Source: Cellulophaga sp. L1A9 (lineage in GTDB: Bacteria; Bacteroidota; Bacteroidia; Flavobacteriales; Flavobacteriaceae). Taken from it: a stretch of 64,000 bases of DNA. The stretch covers positions 1,426,001-1,490,000 of the forward strand of contig NZ_CP047027.1 of assembly GCF_009797025.1 (NCBI RefSeq), in the 5' to 3' direction. Shown in pieces: positions 17,992 to 27,047 of this stretch. Position 1 is the stretch's first letter, and each line of letters begins with the position of its first letter. Made by a program: the position numbers and the translations under genes. Under the pieces are notes generated by a model. It was given only the letters and a program-made list of their open reading frames with translations. It was not told the DNA's origin and searched no databases.

Positions 17992-19554
17992 ATGGTAGAA
18001 AATAAAAACTATACAATAACTCTAATTAAAAAAATCTTAAGATTATTATTAATCTTAGGAGTTGTGGCGGAAATGATCTTTTTTCCTTCACTACCCAACT
18101 TCTATGGTTGTGTAATGGCAATTATAAGTTTAGCTATTTTTTCATATTTTTTTAAATTAAAATATATAAAATTATTTCCTTTTGCCTTCTGCATGTATTT
18201 ATCTATGTTCCTATATAGATTTCTACCTTTAATCGCAACACTGGCAGAAGGCAAACCAATAACCTATGGTTTTGAAAGAGCCTATGATACGTTTGTCTAT
18301 GAAATAATTCTTTTTCTAATATCATCCTTGGCTTTCTATCTTGCCTGCAGATATAATGCTAAAACATATCAAAATAACATAATAAAAAGAACGCTCTTTA
18401 AATTAAAGTTTTTTGAAATAACCCCAGAGATACTATGGGGAATGGGACTAATAGGATTAGTTGTAAGATTATATAATTTAAGTACTGGAGCCGTTGAATA
18501 TGGTGATGTTGGAGGAAAATTTTTAGTTGGATTAGATTATTTAATGTTTGCTCCTCTATGCTTATTTTTTCCAAGTTTTCTAAATGTAAAATTTAATCAA
18601 AAAAAATTATTATGGTTATATACTCTGGTAATCTTTTTAATAAACATTGCGTCCAACAAAAGACATCTTATTATAACACCTTTTGGAATTTTCGGTGTAC
18701 TGTCTATGCTGTTTTTAATTATTAATAATAAAAAGATAACAACCATTATATCACCAACCAAAATGATTATTGGCGGAATCTTATTATTTGTAGGTCTTAA
18801 TTTCCTGAGTAATGTCTCATTAGCAATGTTATACACCAGAGAAACAATGCTTTACAATCAGGAACTAAGAAACAATGCCAATAAAATGGAGGCGTTTAAC
18901 GAAACTATAGAGACAGTCCAAAACGAACAATTAATGGATCGTCTAAAGGAAATAAAAGATAAAATACAAGTCCGAAAGACCCAATATTCTCAAGGATGGA
19001 CAGAAGATTATGTTGATAATTTCATGCTAGAGCGCTATGCCAATATGCGTATTACAGATGAAACTTTATATTATGCCGAAAAAAGAGGATATGGGAACAA
19101 GCAAATGTTTGAGTTATTTCAAAATAATATTCTCGCCTTAGTACCTACGCCAATATTAGGATTTTTCGGAGTTCAATTTGATAAAACAGAATTGGAATTT
19201 TCAAGAGGAGATTTTTTATATGGATCGGGATATGGAATGTATCGCGTAACTAGTCATGTTGGTGATGGATTGGCAACCTTTGGTTATTGGTATTTTATAC
19301 TTCAATTTATCACTTTTTTCATTGTTTTTAAATTACTCAATTCTTTCGTATATCTAGCTAATGAAACTATGGTATATGCTCCTTATGCCTTAATGAATGT
19401 ATTTACCTTCTTAGGAATGTTTAGAAATTCTGGAGGAATTCTTATAGATGTCAAATTCATTTTAAGAGGATATTTAGAAGGCTTAGTTACGTATTTAATT
19501 ATATTTTATATGATTAGGCAAGTAATAAGTTTTGTGAAAAATATTAAAAAATAA
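17992..19554 (+). CDS. wzy: Wzy-type O-antigen/exopolysaccharide polymerase (line A)
   Basis: 520 residues with about 10-12 hydrophobic segments. A large hydrophilic loop lies around residues 285-410, and residues 420-430 are aromatic/Gly-rich. This is the usual layout of Wzy polymerases, which join flipped repeat units at the periplasmic face. Sequence conservation in the family is poor, so the call rests on topology and on its place directly after the flippase. Very AT-rich coding, as is typical for wzy. A second candidate polymerase at 44923 belongs to line B. Confidence 0.72.
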   Translation: MVENKNYTITLIKKILRLLLILGVVAEMIFFPSLPNFYGCVMAIISLAIFSYFFKLKYIKLFPFAFCMYLSMFLYRFLPLIATLAEGKPITYGFERAYDTFVYEIILFLISSLAFYLACRYNAKTYQNNIIKRTLFKLKFFEITPEILWGMGLIGLVVRLYNLSTGAVEYGDVGGKFLVGLDYLMFAPLCLFFPSFLNVKFNQKKLLWLYTLVIFLINIASNKRHLIITPFGIFGVLSMLFLIINNKKITTIISPTKMIIGGILLFVGLNFLSNVSLAMLYTRETMLYNQELRNNANKMEAFNETIETVQNEQLMDRLKEIKDKIQVRKTQYSQGWTEDYVDNFMLERYANMRITDETLYYAEKRGYGNKQMFELFQNNILALVPTPILGFFGVQFDKTELEFSRGDFLYGSGYGMYRVTSHVGDGLATFGYWYFILQFITFFIVFKLLNSFVYLANETMVYAPYALMNVFTFLGMFRNSGGILIDVKFILRGYLEGLVTYLIIFYMIRQVISFVKNIKK

Positions 19555-19570
19555 ATTTTCAAGCTTACTA

Positions 19571-20719
19571 ATGAATATAGTGTTTTTAATACATCAGGAA
19601 GGGTCATTAGGGTACAGCATGAAGCGCTATACAGAATCGTTAGCTAATAAGCTCAGTAATAAAGGATATCAAACTCAAATCTGGGCACCAAGACTAATAT
19701 TATCTAAAAATAGAAAAAATAAAGGCTTTGGTAAATGGTTACGTTATATTGATCAATACCTTCTATTTCCATTCTCGTTTAAGTGGAAAAATATTAATAC
19801 AGATAAAAACACCATTTATGTATTAATTGATCAAGCTTTAGGAATATGGACTCCATTAGTAAAAAACAAAAAGCATGTCGTTCATTGTCATGATTTTATA
19901 GCCTTAAAATCTGCACAAGGATTAATACCCGAAAACCCGACAGCTTGGACTGGTAGAATATATCAATACCTGATTTTGAATGGTTTTAGAAAAGCTTCAA
20001 ATTTTATTTCAATTTCGAAAAACACTCAAAAAGAATTAGGAGGTTTTTTAAATAAAAAACCAATAATTAACGCTCAAATTTATAACGCTATAGATCAAAA
20101 ATTTAAAATTGGATCTATTAATAACGCTAGAATAAGCATTGGAGAACAGATTAACACTGATGTTAGTGGAGGGTATATCTTACATATAGGCAGCAATACA
20201 TTTTACAAAAATAGAAATGGCGTTTTAAATATATATATCCAGTGGCGAAAATTAAGTAAAAAAAAGACGCCCTTAATAATGATTGGTTCTGCGGCTACCG
20301 CAACTATGTTAAAGTTAAGGGAAGAATCTCAATATAGTGAAGATATTCACTTTTTAACTAGAGTTGAAGATGCTATTCTAATTCAGGCCTATCAAGGTGC
20401 TACTGTTTTTATTTTTCCTTCATTATTAGAAGGTTTTGGATTTCCTATAATTGAAGCGATGGCATGCGGTTGCCCTGTAATAACAACAGATAAAGCGCCT
20501 ATGAACGAAATTGGCGGTGAAGCTGCCACATACATATCAGCAACGAATAAAAAAACAATTGTTAATAAAGGTGCATTTGCCATTGAAACTATATTAAATT
20601 ATTCAAAAGAAACTAGAGAAGAATTAATTCAAAAATCTCTTCTAAATGCAAAAAAATATCAAGATGAAACTTTTGTTAACGATATTGAAAATATCTATTT
20701 AAAAATAATGGCTAACTAA
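19571..20719 (+). CDS. Family 4 glycosyltransferase
   Basis: 382 residues with a GT-B fold. The N-terminal half begins MNIVFLIHQEGSLGYSMKRY. The C-terminal half carries LHIGSNTFYKNRNG and the EX7E-type motif EGFGFPIIE (287-295), followed by AMACGCPVITTD. The conserved acids contact the nucleotide-sugar donor in retaining GT4 enzymes. It probably adds one sugar to the lipid-linked repeat unit at the cytoplasmic face. Only 16 nt after wzy, so same operon. Donor and linkage are unknown. Confidence 0.88.
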   Translation: MNIVFLIHQEGSLGYSMKRYTESLANKLSNKGYQTQIWAPRLILSKNRKNKGFGKWLRYIDQYLLFPFSFKWKNINTDKNTIYVLIDQALGIWTPLVKNKKHVVHCHDFIALKSAQGLIPENPTAWTGRIYQYLILNGFRKASNFISISKNTQKELGGFLNKKPIINAQIYNAIDQKFKIGSINNARISIGEQINTDVSGGYILHIGSNTFYKNRNGVLNIYIQWRKLSKKKTPLIMIGSAATATMLKLREESQYSEDIHFLTRVEDAILIQAYQGATVFIFPSLLEGFGFPIIEAMACGCPVITTDKAPMNEIGGEAATYISATNKKTIVNKGAFAIETILNYSKETREELIQKSLLNAKKYQDETFVNDIENIYLKIMAN

Positions 20720-20739
20720 AAATTGATGAACTGATAGTA

Positions 20740-21675
20740 ATGAAAAAACGTTTTGAATGGATAGATAACATAAGAGGTCTAATGATAATATTAGTCGCCC
20801 TAGGGCATATCATAGTAGATGGCAGTATAGATAACACCTTTAATTCTATCATGAGAATGCCTACATTTTTTATGATAAGTGGTTTCTTATTTAAATTTAA
20901 ACCTTACAAAGAATATTTAAAGCATAAATTCATTCATCTAATTATACCCTATTTTGTATATCTAGTTCCAATCTTAGCGCTGCAAATGTATTTTGAAGAA
21001 AAAAGCTATTTAGAATATTTTGGAAGGTTAGTATTGGGTGGGCCATTTTTATACACTTGGACAGGTGTATTTTGGTTTATTACATGCCTATTCTTCACGC
21101 AACAAATATTCAATTTACTAAACGGGTGGAAAATTCAAAAGATTGCACTCTTAATGTTCCTATTTTTAATTCTAGCATATACAAATCAACTGTATTTTCA
21201 AACAATAAATATTCCATTGAGCTTAAATATTTGTTTATATTCTTGTCCTTTATTCTTTACGGGATTTTTATTTAAAAAATTAATTGGCGAAGTACATTTA
21301 GCTAAAATTGTGCCGATAATATCAATAATAATTATTTTTATTGCCAGCACTTTCTATTTCAATGAGCTCTACATTAATATGAAGCTAGCAAATTATGGCA
21401 TCCCATTTTTAAGTTTTATTCTAAGTATATTATCTGCATTTTGCATGATAAAACTTTTTAAATCTTTTGAAAAAAATGTTGGCCTTAATATTGTCGGAAA
21501 AGCATCTATGGTTATTATGTATCTTCATTTACCCATTAATTACTTAATTCTGAATTTCTACCCCAACTTTAACCAATGGCTACTCCTATTAATTGCCATA
21601 AGTATCCCGACATGTTTATATTACGTGTTTCGAAGAAATAACATTACAAAAAAATATCTTTTAGGGGAGCGCTAA
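20740..21675 (+). CDS. Acyltransferase family 3 membrane protein
   Basis: 311 residues with about ten membrane segments. It starts with the family signature WIDNIRGLMIILVALGHI, in which H23 is the expected catalytic histidine. The GGPFLYTWTGVFWFITCLFF region resembles the second conserved block. Members O-acetylate (or otherwise acylate) surface sugars using a cytoplasmic acyl donor. In this operon it most likely decorates the line A polymer. The acyl group and acceptor are unknown. Confidence 0.85.
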   Translation: MKKRFEWIDNIRGLMIILVALGHIIVDGSIDNTFNSIMRMPTFFMISGFLFKFKPYKEYLKHKFIHLIIPYFVYLVPILALQMYFEEKSYLEYFGRLVLGGPFLYTWTGVFWFITCLFFTQQIFNLLNGWKIQKIALLMFLFLILAYTNQLYFQTINIPLSLNICLYSCPLFFTGFLFKKLIGEVHLAKIVPIISIIIIFIASTFYFNELYINMKLANYGIPFLSFILSILSAFCMIKLFKSFEKNVGLNIVGKASMVIMYLHLPINYLILNFYPNFNQWLLLLIAISIPTCLYYVFRRNNITKKYLLGER

Positions 21676-21732
21676 AAAAACTTAAATTAAAAAATAAAAG
21701 GTCTTTCTTAATTAGTTAATCCTTACTCAATA

Positions 21733-22161
21733 ATGCAAAAACAACCTGAAAAATACGTGCAAATAATAGGATTTTCTTTATTTACTATTGGTATTGCACT
21801 GATATTTCTATTCAGTTGGAAAACTAATCCAAATGTAGGGGAGTATAGTTTTTTACCTGATTGGCTTATCAATTGGGCGGATCAATATCGAAACAGTAGA
21901 AAACGAACAGCTGTCCCTTTTGTTTTCTTAGGTTTTTTAGCGGGAATCTATCTAATCTATATCCAAAAAAAGAGTCTTCGATTTTGGATTTTAACGGGAA
22001 TAATTTTAGTACTTACCGTTATCATTGCAGAACTCGGACAATACTTCATCCCCTCTAGAAGCCCTGACCTTAAAGATGTACTTTGGGGAAGTATTGGCGC
22101 AGGTCTTGGTTTACTACCAATTTTTATATTTTACAAAATAACAAAACGACTAAAAAAATAG
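21733..22161 (+). CDS. VanZ-like family membrane protein
   Basis: 142 residues with four hydrophobic segments. The C-terminal half has the VanZ-type signature IAELGQYFIPSRSPDLKDVLWGSIG, with the conserved E..Q and D..D positions. VanZ-like proteins are widespread in Bacteroidota and their biochemical role is unknown; in enterococci VanZ affects teicoplanin sensitivity. It ends 4 nt before the next gene, so it is co-transcribed with the polysaccharide genes, but a role in the pathway is not shown. Confidence 0.78.
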   Translation: MQKQPEKYVQIIGFSLFTIGIALIFLFSWKTNPNVGEYSFLPDWLINWADQYRNSRKRTAVPFVFLGFLAGIYLIYIQKKSLRFWILTGIILVLTVIIAELGQYFIPSRSPDLKDVLWGSIGAGLGLLPIFIFYKITKRLKK

Positions 22162-22165
22162 CACC

Positions 22166-23416
22166 TTGGAGCAAATTTTTAAAAAAAATATTTTATTTAT
22201 AGGGTATAACTTTTCACCTGAATTAACTGGTATTGGAAAATATTCTGGAGAAATGATGCATTGGCTGGCTGAACATGGCCATAAATGTACCGTACTTACT
22301 GCGTACCCCTATTATCCGTATTGGAAAGTTCAAGAACCCTATCGGAAAAATCGTTTTTGGTATAAAAAGGAAGTGAAAAAATATCCTTCTGGCGGGAAAT
22401 TAACCGTAATACGTTGTCCCATGTATGTACCTACAAATCCAAGCGGATTGAAACGGATGCTTTTAGATACATCCTTTTCTATTTCTGCTTTTATGGCAAT
22501 ACTTCCTAAATTGTTTCAAAAAAAATATGATTGGGTAATTTCCATTGCGCCTTCTTTTCAGTTTGGTCTTTTAGGTGTTTTATATAAAAAAATTAAGGGA
22601 GCTAAACATTTACATCATATTCAAGACCTTCAAATTGAAGCGGCACAAGATTTAGGACTAATTAAATCTCCCGCACTTCTAAAATTATTATACGGAACCG
22701 AACGCTTTATATTCAAACATACCGATGTGGTGAGCAGCATTTCTGATGGAATGATGGAACGGATAGAACGAAAAGCAAAAAAATCATTACTGTTCTTCCC
22801 AAATTGGACGGATACTAAAACATTTCATCCTTTAAGCGATAAAGCTGCTTTAAAAGCACAGTTTGGCTATAAGGCTACGGACTGGGTAGTACTCTATTCG
22901 GGAGCTATCGGCGAAAAACAAGGTTTAGAAGCAATTTTACACGCTGCGGATGCTTTAAAAACAAAACAAGCCATACAGTTTGTCATCTGCGGTACTGGTC
23001 CTTACAAAGAAAAATTAATCACCATGACCCAAAAGATGAACTTAACTAATATTCATTTTTCACCCTTACAACCTATGGAGGCTTTTAATGCTTTTTTAAA
23101 CATGGCCGATTTGCATTTGGTCATACAAAAAGAAAAGGCCAGTGACTTAGTGATGCCTTCCAAATTAACTACTATTTTAGCCGTTGGAGGCTTGGCGTTG
23201 GTTACGGCAAACAAGACGGCAAGTTTGCATAAATTAATACATAGATATGGCATGGGCATCGTGGTAGATGCCGAAAATCAAGACGCTCTAAATACAGGGA
23301 TTTTAAAAGCTTTTGAAGACACAAACACTAAAAAAATGACCGATGCAGCTAGAGCTTATGCACAACAATTTTTAGCCATGGAAAACATAATGAGTGCTTT
23401 TGAAAAACAGCTCTAA
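22166..23416 (+). CDS. WcaI-like family 4 glycosyltransferase
   Basis: 416 residues with a GT-B fold. The N-terminus NILFIGYNFSPELTGIGKYSGEM is typical of colanic-acid WcaI-type (putative fucosyl) transferases. HHIQDLQIEAA and the C-terminal SDLVMPSKLTTILA, where the usual EX7E region is replaced, also fit. GDP-fucose from gmd-fcl is a reasonable donor, but that is inference. A TTG at 22166 is taken as start because the first ATG (about 22254) would cut off the first Rossmann strand. It lies only 4 nt after the VanZ-like stop. Confidence 0.87.
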   Translation: MEQIFKKNILFIGYNFSPELTGIGKYSGEMMHWLAEHGHKCTVLTAYPYYPYWKVQEPYRKNRFWYKKEVKKYPSGGKLTVIRCPMYVPTNPSGLKRMLLDTSFSISAFMAILPKLFQKKYDWVISIAPSFQFGLLGVLYKKIKGAKHLHHIQDLQIEAAQDLGLIKSPALLKLLYGTERFIFKHTDVVSSISDGMMERIERKAKKSLLFFPNWTDTKTFHPLSDKAALKAQFGYKATDWVVLYSGAIGEKQGLEAILHAADALKTKQAIQFVICGTGPYKEKLITMTQKMNLTNIHFSPLQPMEAFNAFLNMADLHLVIQKEKASDLVMPSKLTTILAVGGLALVTANKTASLHKLIHRYGMGIVVDAENQDALNTGILKAFEDTNTKKMTDAARAYAQQFLAMENIMSAFEKQL

Positions 23417-23480
23417 TTCACAATGTACTATAAGAATGCATTTGGTCGATGATTAGTACTATTTATCTATAATTGTGAGA

Positions 23481-23511
23481 AAATAAATACTATCGCAGTA
23501 TCTTTATTTTC
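23481..23511 (+). terminator. Hairpin with T tract in a mid-operon gap
   Basis: ATACT (23487-23491) pairs with AGTAT (23497-23501). After a 2-nt bulge, AAATAA (23481-23486) pairs with TTATTT (23504-23509), and T-rich sequence with an eight-T run follows. It sits in the 184-nt gap between the WcaI-like gene and the CapK-like gene, the largest gap inside line A. It could cause partial termination unless the antiterminator is bound. The stem is AT-rich and weak. Confidence 0.3.
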
Positions 23512-23600
23512 TAATTTTTTTTATCAGATTCAGCCAAACCAGAGAATTCTAAGCAATACTTCTTGTCTTAAAACGTTGGTATATTAAAAACGAATAACAT

Positions 23601-24929
23601 ATGGGGAATAGCTTCGCTAAAGCAGTTTTTTCGTTTAAAACAAAAATTTTAAATCCAAAACTAAACCGCTTACATCAAAAGACCAAAAAAAGGCTAAAAG
23701 AACCTAATTTAGATAAGTACAATTTAGAAAAACGCCAAGAACTTATTCATCATGCAATAACAAATTCAACCTTTTATAATAAAAAATACGGCAAACTAAA
23801 TTTACCTGAAAATGGAACTATAACAACAGGAGACTTTTTAAAGATACCACCTCTAACAAGGGCAGAATTAGTAGAAAATTTTGAAAATATTAAAATAAAA
23901 AATGTTTCTTCTGTTGGTGTTAAAAAAGTAAAAACTTCTGGAAGTACAGGGCATCCAATATCTATATTAAGAGACTTACGAAATCCAGAAACTCCTATTC
24001 GCTGGCGCATATTAAATTGGTGGGGCATAGAACCATGGGAAAATCAAGCCTTCATTTATCGTTATAAACGTCCATTTTCTGAGCGTATCAGTAATGCCTT
24101 ATTATGGTGGCCCACAAAACGTATTTTTTTAGCGGCTGCTAATCCCACTAAAGAACACTTAGAGAAATTCGTAACTGATTTTAACAGCATAAAACCTTCA
24201 CTTTTACAAGGCTATGTAGATGTTGTTTTTGAATTTGCCTTATATCTATTAGATAACAATATAAAAATTCATCCTCCAAAAATGGTATGGGTAACCTCTG
24301 CCCCATTATTTGAAGAACAACGTGAGTTAATGCAAAAGGCTTTTGGAGCACCAGTTTGCGATCAATATGGGAATACCGAAATTATGTTAATCGCAGCAGA
24401 ATGTCCTGAACAGAAAGGCTTGCACATTATGCAAGATACCGTACATATTGAGTTTGTAGATAAAGAAAACCAACCGGTACCCCCAAATACTACCGGAAGA
24501 ATATTATTAACAGATTTGACAAATTATGCCTTTCCTTTAATCCGTTATGATATTGGTGATGAAGGAAGGTTTATGGATGAAATGTGTAGTTGTGGTAAAC
24601 AACTTCCTTTAATGGAGAACGTACGAGGGAGACAAGCACATAATATTCAAACACCTTCTGGTTTAAGAATTCGAGGGGAACATTTGATGGCTATGTTTAA
24701 TGGGCATATGAAGAATTTTAAAGAAATACAATTACGCCAAGAGGCAGATTATTCGGTTTCTATGGAATATGTACCTAGGGGGCATCATAATCATAGCAAA
24801 GAAATTCAGAATATGGCAGAATTAATCATGCAACGTTCGCGGCAAGAAATTAAAGTATATCCCAAAGAAGTACAAAAAATACAACAAGTAGGCAGAAAAA
24901 CACCTTTAATTGTAAGTAATTTAAAATAG
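23601..24929 (+). CDS. CapK / phenylacetate-CoA ligase-like adenylating enzyme
   Basis: 442 residues of the AMP-binding (ANL) superfamily, CapK/PaaK branch. The phosphate-binding loop is TSGSTG (112-117), the adenine/Mg motif is DQYGNTE (254-260), and RYDIGDEG forms the later core motif. A Cys cluster (MCSCGKQ) follows, as in many CapK relatives. Such genes recur in capsule loci but no product has been assigned to them. The enzyme probably activates a carboxylic acid for transfer to a sugar or amino group. The directly following ATP-grasp gene (21 nt) suggests a joint pathway (inference). Confidence 0.85.
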   Translation: MGNSFAKAVFSFKTKILNPKLNRLHQKTKKRLKEPNLDKYNLEKRQELIHHAITNSTFYNKKYGKLNLPENGTITTGDFLKIPPLTRAELVENFENIKIKNVSSVGVKKVKTSGSTGHPISILRDLRNPETPIRWRILNWWGIEPWENQAFIYRYKRPFSERISNALLWWPTKRIFLAAANPTKEHLEKFVTDFNSIKPSLLQGYVDVVFEFALYLLDNNIKIHPPKMVWVTSAPLFEEQRELMQKAFGAPVCDQYGNTEIMLIAAECPEQKGLHIMQDTVHIEFVDKENQPVPPNTTGRILLTDLTNYAFPLIRYDIGDEGRFMDEMCSCGKQLPLMENVRGRQAHNIQTPSGLRIRGEHLMAMFNGHMKNFKEIQLRQEADYSVSMEYVPRGHHNHSKEIQNMAELIMQRSRQEIKVYPKEVQKIQQVGRKTPLIVSNLK

Positions 24930-24950
24930 GTATAACGTTTACCTTTTTTT

Positions 24951-26000
24951 ATGAGCCCTATAAAAAGCCTAGTGAAAGAACAAATAGAAAAATATGATTG
25001 GTATCGTTACCACCATATATCTAATACTATTGCCCAAAATACACTCCAAAATCTAGAAAAAGAAAAAGGAAAATTTCCACTCACATTAAAAAAGAAATCT
25101 GATGCTTACGCTAGAGAAATTTTAGGGTGGAAAGGGTTTTCCCCATGGCTTTATGTGTATAGCCACTTTTCTGAAGTGTTCAAGGAAGGCTGGATTCCTG
25201 ACAATTTTTATGGAAAAGTAGTCATTCCTAAGATCCAAGGAGATTATGGCAAAATATCTTATTTAAAACCGATAACTCACAAATTATTTGAAGAGAAACC
25301 TTGCCCCGATTTAGGATATTTAATCAATTGTCGGTGTTTTGATAATAATTATAATCCTGTTCTGCAGGCAGATTTTAAGAATTTATTATTTAAGAATACG
25401 GACAAAGTGATATGCAAGTTAGATCAATCTTGTCAAGGGAAGGGTGTTCACGTATTTCAATATAAGGAATTCGAAATTTCAAAAATTTTGGAATTAGGAA
25501 ATTGTGTCATTCAAAAATACATCCAACAACATCATTTTTTTAATGCTTTCACAACAGATTCTGTTGCAACCATAAGATTAACTACGGTCATTGATTGTAA
25601 TTTTCAAGTTAGCTTGCGAGCAGCATATCTTCGTTTGGGAAGAAAACACAACACACATGTATCATCAGAGGATCATATTCGTATTTCAATAAATATGGAC
25701 AATGGGGCTCTTAACTCTTTGGGATATCTTCCTAATTGGCATAAAATTGAACAACACCCAGATACCTTAGAAAAATTTGATCATAAATTGATTCCTAATT
25801 TTGAAGAATGCAAAAAATTAGTAGAACGATTACATAAGAGAGTTCCTATGGTGCAAGCCATTGGATGGGATCTTATTGTAGATACAAATAATGAACCTAT
25901 TGTAATGGAATGGAATGGCTATAGCAATGATATTAAATTTTCAGAAGCTAGTCAAGGCCCGTGTTTTAAAGATCTAGCCTGGAATAAGCTACGTATATAA
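24951..26000 (+). CDS. Sugar-transfer-associated ATP-grasp family protein
   Basis: 349 residues. The C-terminal two-thirds resemble the ATP-grasp family that accompanies sugar-transfer and capsule genes. KVICKLDQSCQGKGV is the ATP-binding Lys/Gly loop and IQKYIQQH the linker. TIRLTTV and AIGWDLIVD..EPIVMEWNG supply the Mg-binding acid/Asn end. ATP-grasp enzymes join a carboxylate to an amine or thiol through an acyl-phosphate. No signal peptide. Possible tasks are amide-linked decoration of an amino sugar or processing the product of the CapK-like neighbour; neither is proven. Confidence 0.8.
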   Translation: MSPIKSLVKEQIEKYDWYRYHHISNTIAQNTLQNLEKEKGKFPLTLKKKSDAYAREILGWKGFSPWLYVYSHFSEVFKEGWIPDNFYGKVVIPKIQGDYGKISYLKPITHKLFEEKPCPDLGYLINCRCFDNNYNPVLQADFKNLLFKNTDKVICKLDQSCQGKGVHVFQYKEFEISKILELGNCVIQKYIQQHHFFNAFTTDSVATIRLTTVIDCNFQVSLRAAYLRLGRKHNTHVSSEDHIRISINMDNGALNSLGYLPNWHKIEQHPDTLEKFDHKLIPNFEECKKLVERLHKRVPMVQAIGWDLIVDTNNEPIVMEWNGYSNDIKFSEASQGPCFKDLAWNKLRI

Positions 26001-26062
26001 AATGTCATGATTGGTGACATCGAATCATTTTGAGCTAACCACAACAAACCATAAAGAAATTT

Positions 26063-27046
26063 ATGAAAATTAATTATTATTTCAGACATCCTAAAGTAGG
26101 TCATTCCATACATCGTGTATTTAGAACACTAATAGAAGAATTAGAGAAATCTGCTGAAATTTCTATTTTAGAAATGCCCAACAAAGGGTCAATGCCTTTA
26201 GATCTTTTAAAGAATAACATCTACACCTACAAAAGCAGAGATAAAAATAAGATACATCATGTAACAGGTCATATTCATGATGTACTTTTAGCGCTAGTAG
26301 GAGTTAAAACAGTATTAACCATTCACGATCTCGTTTTTTTAGATAACGTGAAAAACCCAATTAAAAAGTTTTACAAGTGGCTTTTTTGGCTATATCTGCC
26401 TTTGAAAATAGCGGATAAAGTTGTTTGTATTTCTAACCAAACAAAACAAAACATTTTAAGCAAAATAAATACTGATAAGCTTTTGGTTATTCATAATGCA
26501 GTAGATCCTATATTTAGTTTTCAAGAAAAAGAATTTAATAAAAAGAAGCCGATCATTCTTCATATCGGAACAGGCTGGAATAAAAACTTAATAAAAAGTA
26601 TTGAAGCCCTAGAAGGTATTCCTTGCCATCTTCGCATTATTGGAAAAATAAAAGAAGATCAAATAAATTTTTTAAATAAGCACGGAGTTGAATACTCAAA
26701 CGCTCTAAATTTAACTGACTTAGATATAAAAAACGAATATCTTAACTGTGATATAGTGAACTTCCCTTCTATCTATGAAGGTTTTGGAATGCCTATCATA
26801 GAAGGGCAACAAACCGGAAGAATAGTGGTTACCTCGAAAATTGAACCCATGATTGAAGTAGCGCAAGAAGCTGCTGCATTTGTTCAACCTGATGATGTTG
26901 CTTCTATTAGACGAACATATCTTAAAATAATTAATGACGATTTATTTCGAGAAGAAACGATTAAAAATGGGCAAATAAACGCCCAACGATTCTCAGTGAA
27001 AAATATCTCCAAGCAGTATATTGAACTTTATAAAAAATTATCTTAA
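26063..27046 (+). CDS. Family 4 glycosyltransferase
   Basis: 327 residues, a short GT-B enzyme. The N-terminal part has HHVTGHIHDVLLAL and TIHDLVFLD. The C-terminal donor domain has LHIGTGWNKNL and the EX7E motif EGFGMPIIE (239-247), followed by GQQTGRIVVTS. It is probably a retaining transferase adding a sugar to the line A repeat unit. The stop codon is followed after one base by the next ATG, so the two glycosyltransferases are tightly coupled. Confidence 0.87.
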   Translation: MKINYYFRHPKVGHSIHRVFRTLIEELEKSAEISILEMPNKGSMPLDLLKNNIYTYKSRDKNKIHHVTGHIHDVLLALVGVKTVLTIHDLVFLDNVKNPIKKFYKWLFWLYLPLKIADKVVCISNQTKQNILSKINTDKLLVIHNAVDPIFSFQEKEFNKKKPIILHIGTGWNKNLIKSIEALEGIPCHLRIIGKIKEDQINFLNKHGVEYSNALNLTDLDIKNEYLNCDIVNFPSIYEGFGMPIIEGQQTGRIVVTSKIEPMIEVAQEAAAFVQPDDVASIRRTYLKIINDDLFREETIKNGQINAQRFSVKNISKQYIELYKKLS

Positions 27047-27047
27047 A

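Noticed and set aside
27021..27047. TTG start at 27021 for the third GT4 gene of line A
   Set aside because: It would overlap the preceding gene and add residues foreign to the family; the ATG at 27048 fits the usual GT4 opening.
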